Below, one piece after another: positions 61,901 through 64,000 of a DNA stretch of 64,000 bases. The DNA is from Closterium sp. Naga37s-1 (taxonomy: Eukaryota; Streptophyta; Zygnematophyceae; Desmidiales; Closteriaceae). The position numbers were made by a program, and so were the translations under genes. The DNA is taken from contig CANJKZ010000114.1 in the NCBI GenBank assembly GCA_947471745.1, forward strand, positions 1,234,501 to 1,298,500, given 5' to 3'. Below the pieces are notes generated by a model. It made no database searches. It was not told where the DNA came from and saw nothing but the letters and a program-made list of their open reading frames with translations. Numbering within the stretch: the first letter of the stretch is position 1; the number at the start of each line of letters is the position of its first letter.

Positions 61901-63970
61901 TCAGCACCCCTAGCAGCACCAGAGTCAACAGCTACCTCAACAGGCTCGACTGCGTCTACCTGAGACACACCTGAGGGGGCAGGACCCTGAGGGGGGAGGG
62001 GGTCTACCGGAGGAGTACCTGGCGCGAGGAAGAGCGGCGGGGGGGGGGGAGGGGGGCAGTGCGGTAGGGGAAGAGACGGTAGTAAGGAACCGACTCGTCA
62101 AACGTGACGTCCTGAGAGGACAGAACACGGCGCGAGGTGGAGTGGTAGAACTGCCAACCAGGCGCGTCAGGGGGGAAGCCAAGGAAGGCGCAGGGAACGG
62201 CACGAGAGGACAGCTTGTCCGCAGACAAGTCGCGGACGAAAGCTCGAGATCCCCAGACACGGAACACATACGCATCGCCAACCTTCCCGGTCCACCGCAG
62301 AGTGGGGGTGGTCTCCGGCATGGAGACCCGGGGCTGGAGGTTGATCTGATGCGCCGCGTACTGAACCGCGAATGGCCACAGAAAGTGGGGAGCAGCCGCA
62401 TGGATCATGGACGTACGAGCGACATCCATGACCATGCCAATGCGGCGCTCAGCAATCCCATTTTGCTGTGGAGAGGCCGGAAGCGTGAACGTCTGGCGGA
62501 TGCCCTCCGCCCGACAGAAGGCTCGCAGAAGGTCAGAGGAAAACTCTCCGCCTCTGTCTGAGTGCAGACGCACAACAGGAAAGTCCGAGCCGAAACTCTC
62601 TCTGAGCTGGAGACGAGCAGCGCGGATCCAGTCGATCAACACCTCAGTGACCTCACCCTTGCGGCGCAAGGGGAAGACCGTGGTGTAACGCGAGTAGTCG
62701 TCAACAACCAGCAGGAAGTAACGCTTGTGACCCTGTCCACGGACGCGGGCTGGGCCCCACACGTCCATGTGAAGAGTCTGCAGGGGAGCCTCTGTCGGAG
62801 GAAACTCGGAGGAGTGAGGAGCGGCGCGCTGCCGGCCCTCGACGCAGGGAGCGCAGGTAGGGGCAGACCCCGGAGGAAGGGGTGGGAGGGACTCTGGAAG
62901 ACCAGAGACAAGGACACGGGAGGCCATGCCTCGAAGACGAGGCAGGGAGGGGTGACCAAGGCGGTGGTGCCAAAGGAGAGTCTCGTGAGCCAGGAGGCGA
63001 CACGAGCAGGGGGCAGACTCAGGGCCAGACCGGGACGCTGCAGCAAACACCTGACCCGATGCGGCTACCTGACTAGGAGGAGACTCAGTGGTAAGGGTGT
63101 ACAGGCTGGACCCTGGCCGACGGGTGAACGTGGCCAAGTGACGGCCCGTCCGAGCACACGTGCAGTGCGTCACACGCTGGTAGGCAGGGATGAACTGGTG
63201 AACACCCCCATCCTGAAGATCAGCACCCGCCACCAAGTTCGTAGAGAACGAGGGGAGGTGAAGACCAGACAGCGAGCCGGATAGAGCCGCAGGACACGGG
63301 AGGACAGTGGAGGAACGGGCCACAACTGGTCCCCCAGAGGGGTCAGCCAGAGAGACTGCCACCGGCCGACTGAGCGGCGAGAGTGTGGTGCAGTCGCGAA
63401 AGAAGGAGCGGGAAGCACCCGAGTCAAGGGTGAAAGTGTGCAAGACCTGAGCCGACGCGGTACCTCAAAGAGCAGCCTCACCAGCACCTGGAGCAGCAGA
63501 CTCACTAGCACCTAGAGCAGCAGCCTCAATGCCCGGGTCGGGCGGAACACACAGGTAACGGTCACCCTCAGCACTAATAGACACAGCATACATAGCAGCA
63601 AGGATAGCATCATAATCAAGATCAAAGATAGCAACCCCCGACTTAAGCAGAATATCTCAGCGAGGGATCTCAGTGGAGCCAGGGAACTGAGTACGCCAGG
63701 CGTCAGTCAGGCGGCCGAAGCAGCGTGGAGTGGTGTGCGGGCCGCCGCACGTCTCTCCACGGCGGTCGCCGGTGCGAAGAACGTAAGTGCAGGGACCAGC
63801 ACCCCCAGACCTCCCACGCCTAGCGTACCACTCACGAAGCTGCTGAGGCGACGGGGTCTCACGGGAGCGCTGCTGCTGCTGGCGTTGGCCACCGCTAGAG
63901 CCTCCTCGCTGCCCACCACCGCCCCCGCCACCCCCACCTCCACCGCCGCCGCCGCCACCTCCACCCCCAC
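58945..63970 (-). pseudogene. Copia W polyprotein, degenerate
   Basis: From the right: SPQQLREWYARR, knuckle variant, TGA near 63657 (a Trp codon elsewhere), TGA near 63465 (Ser elsewhere), protease LDSGASRSFF, integrase DVWGP, LHSDRGGE and NGIAERR. A frame shift occurs near 62040 in a long C run, then a linker of Gly/Ala repeats (61290-61700) with LSPRQLREWYA. TAG at 60436-60438 replaces Trp in MASWKS. RT has YVDD near 59925 and RNase H runs to 58945. At least three stops plus one shift. Confidence 0.88.
61290..61700 (-). repeat. Gly/Ala-coding tandem repeat in the W linker
   Basis: Repeats of CCAGCACCAGCAGCACCTCC on the plus strand encode GAAGGAAGAGAAGGA in element sense, with higher-order units of about 45-90 bp. 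Confidence 0.8.
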
Positions 63971-64000
63971 TCCCGCTGCCTCGAAGAGCCGTGAGGGGGC

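Larger units (their letters stand above)
58584..64000 (-). mobile_element. Ty1/copia retrotransposon W, 5' part outside window
   Basis: The 3' LTR is 58584-58712 (129 bp, ending TGTTTGACA on the plus strand), next to a TATGGGGGTG purine tract. The coding region runs to the right edge, and gag and 5' LTR are outside. Same lineage as V and Z, but with nonsense codons and a frameshift, so older. Confidence 0.85.

Noticed and set aside
1..64000. tRNA or rRNA genes
   Set aside because: I saw no cloverleaf or rRNA-like sequence; the tRNA-like matches are retrotransposon primer-binding sites only.

Overview
The window looks like nuclear DNA of a green-lineage (streptophyte) eukaryote. It has a plant-type GATA zinc-finger factor, an intron-rich leucine-rich-repeat receptor kinase with plant-style 72-nt LRR exons, hAT-like MITEs, plant Ty1/copia elements primed by initiator tRNA-Met-like sites, and a chromodomain Ty3/gypsy element. 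The high GC content, alanine/glycine/glutamine-rich low-complexity coding and many minisatellites would suit a charophyte alga or early-diverging land plant. That placement is an inference; no species can be named.

Layout. 1-1614: 3' part of a GATA-factor gene (+), whose frame is open to the left edge. 2233-5564: a small multi-exon gene of unknown function (+), with a 349-bp hAT-like MITE in an intron. 6115-12702: a nearly pristine copia element, here called V (+), with 5-bp target duplication GGTGG, 134-bp LTRs differing at one base, intact pol but no recognisable gag. 13978-32365: an LRR receptor-like kinase gene on the minus strand. I could assemble 23 phase-compatible exons summing to 2448 nt (815 codons plus stop): signal peptide, LRRNT, 12 full LRR exons and one short one, Cys-rich juxtamembrane exon, TM exon, six kinase exons. 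Its introns hold a hAT MITE, a foldback containing a MyTH4-like coding fragment, several minisatellites and many small tandem duplications that copy splice junctions. 32917-64000: a stack of nested retrotransposons. Copia X (+, 32917-47124) carries copia Y (-, 33231-40803) inside its 5' LTR. A degenerate chromodomain gypsy element G (-) is split by copia Z (-, 47828-55236, identical LTRs), a 361-bp solo LTR (58065-58425) and copia W (-, 58584 to beyond the right edge).

How it fits together. V, Y, Z and W are one copia lineage. They share short LTRs with a common core, a non-canonical zinc knuckle, a short Q-L-x-E-W-[YF] module (found twice per polyprotein in V, Z and W), a repetitive Gly/Ala/Glu/Pro linker between integrase and reverse transcriptase, and a 3' untranslated segment. 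In that segment I see three small hairpins kept in all four copies, one with a compensatory base change. This candidate RNA element is the most interesting unexplained signal in the window. X is a different copia lineage with a standard UBN2/CCHC gag and is broken. Only V and Z look recent. The host genes are the GATA factor, the unknown gene and the receptor kinase. Gene models were built by eye from splice consensus and phase and have no transcript support.
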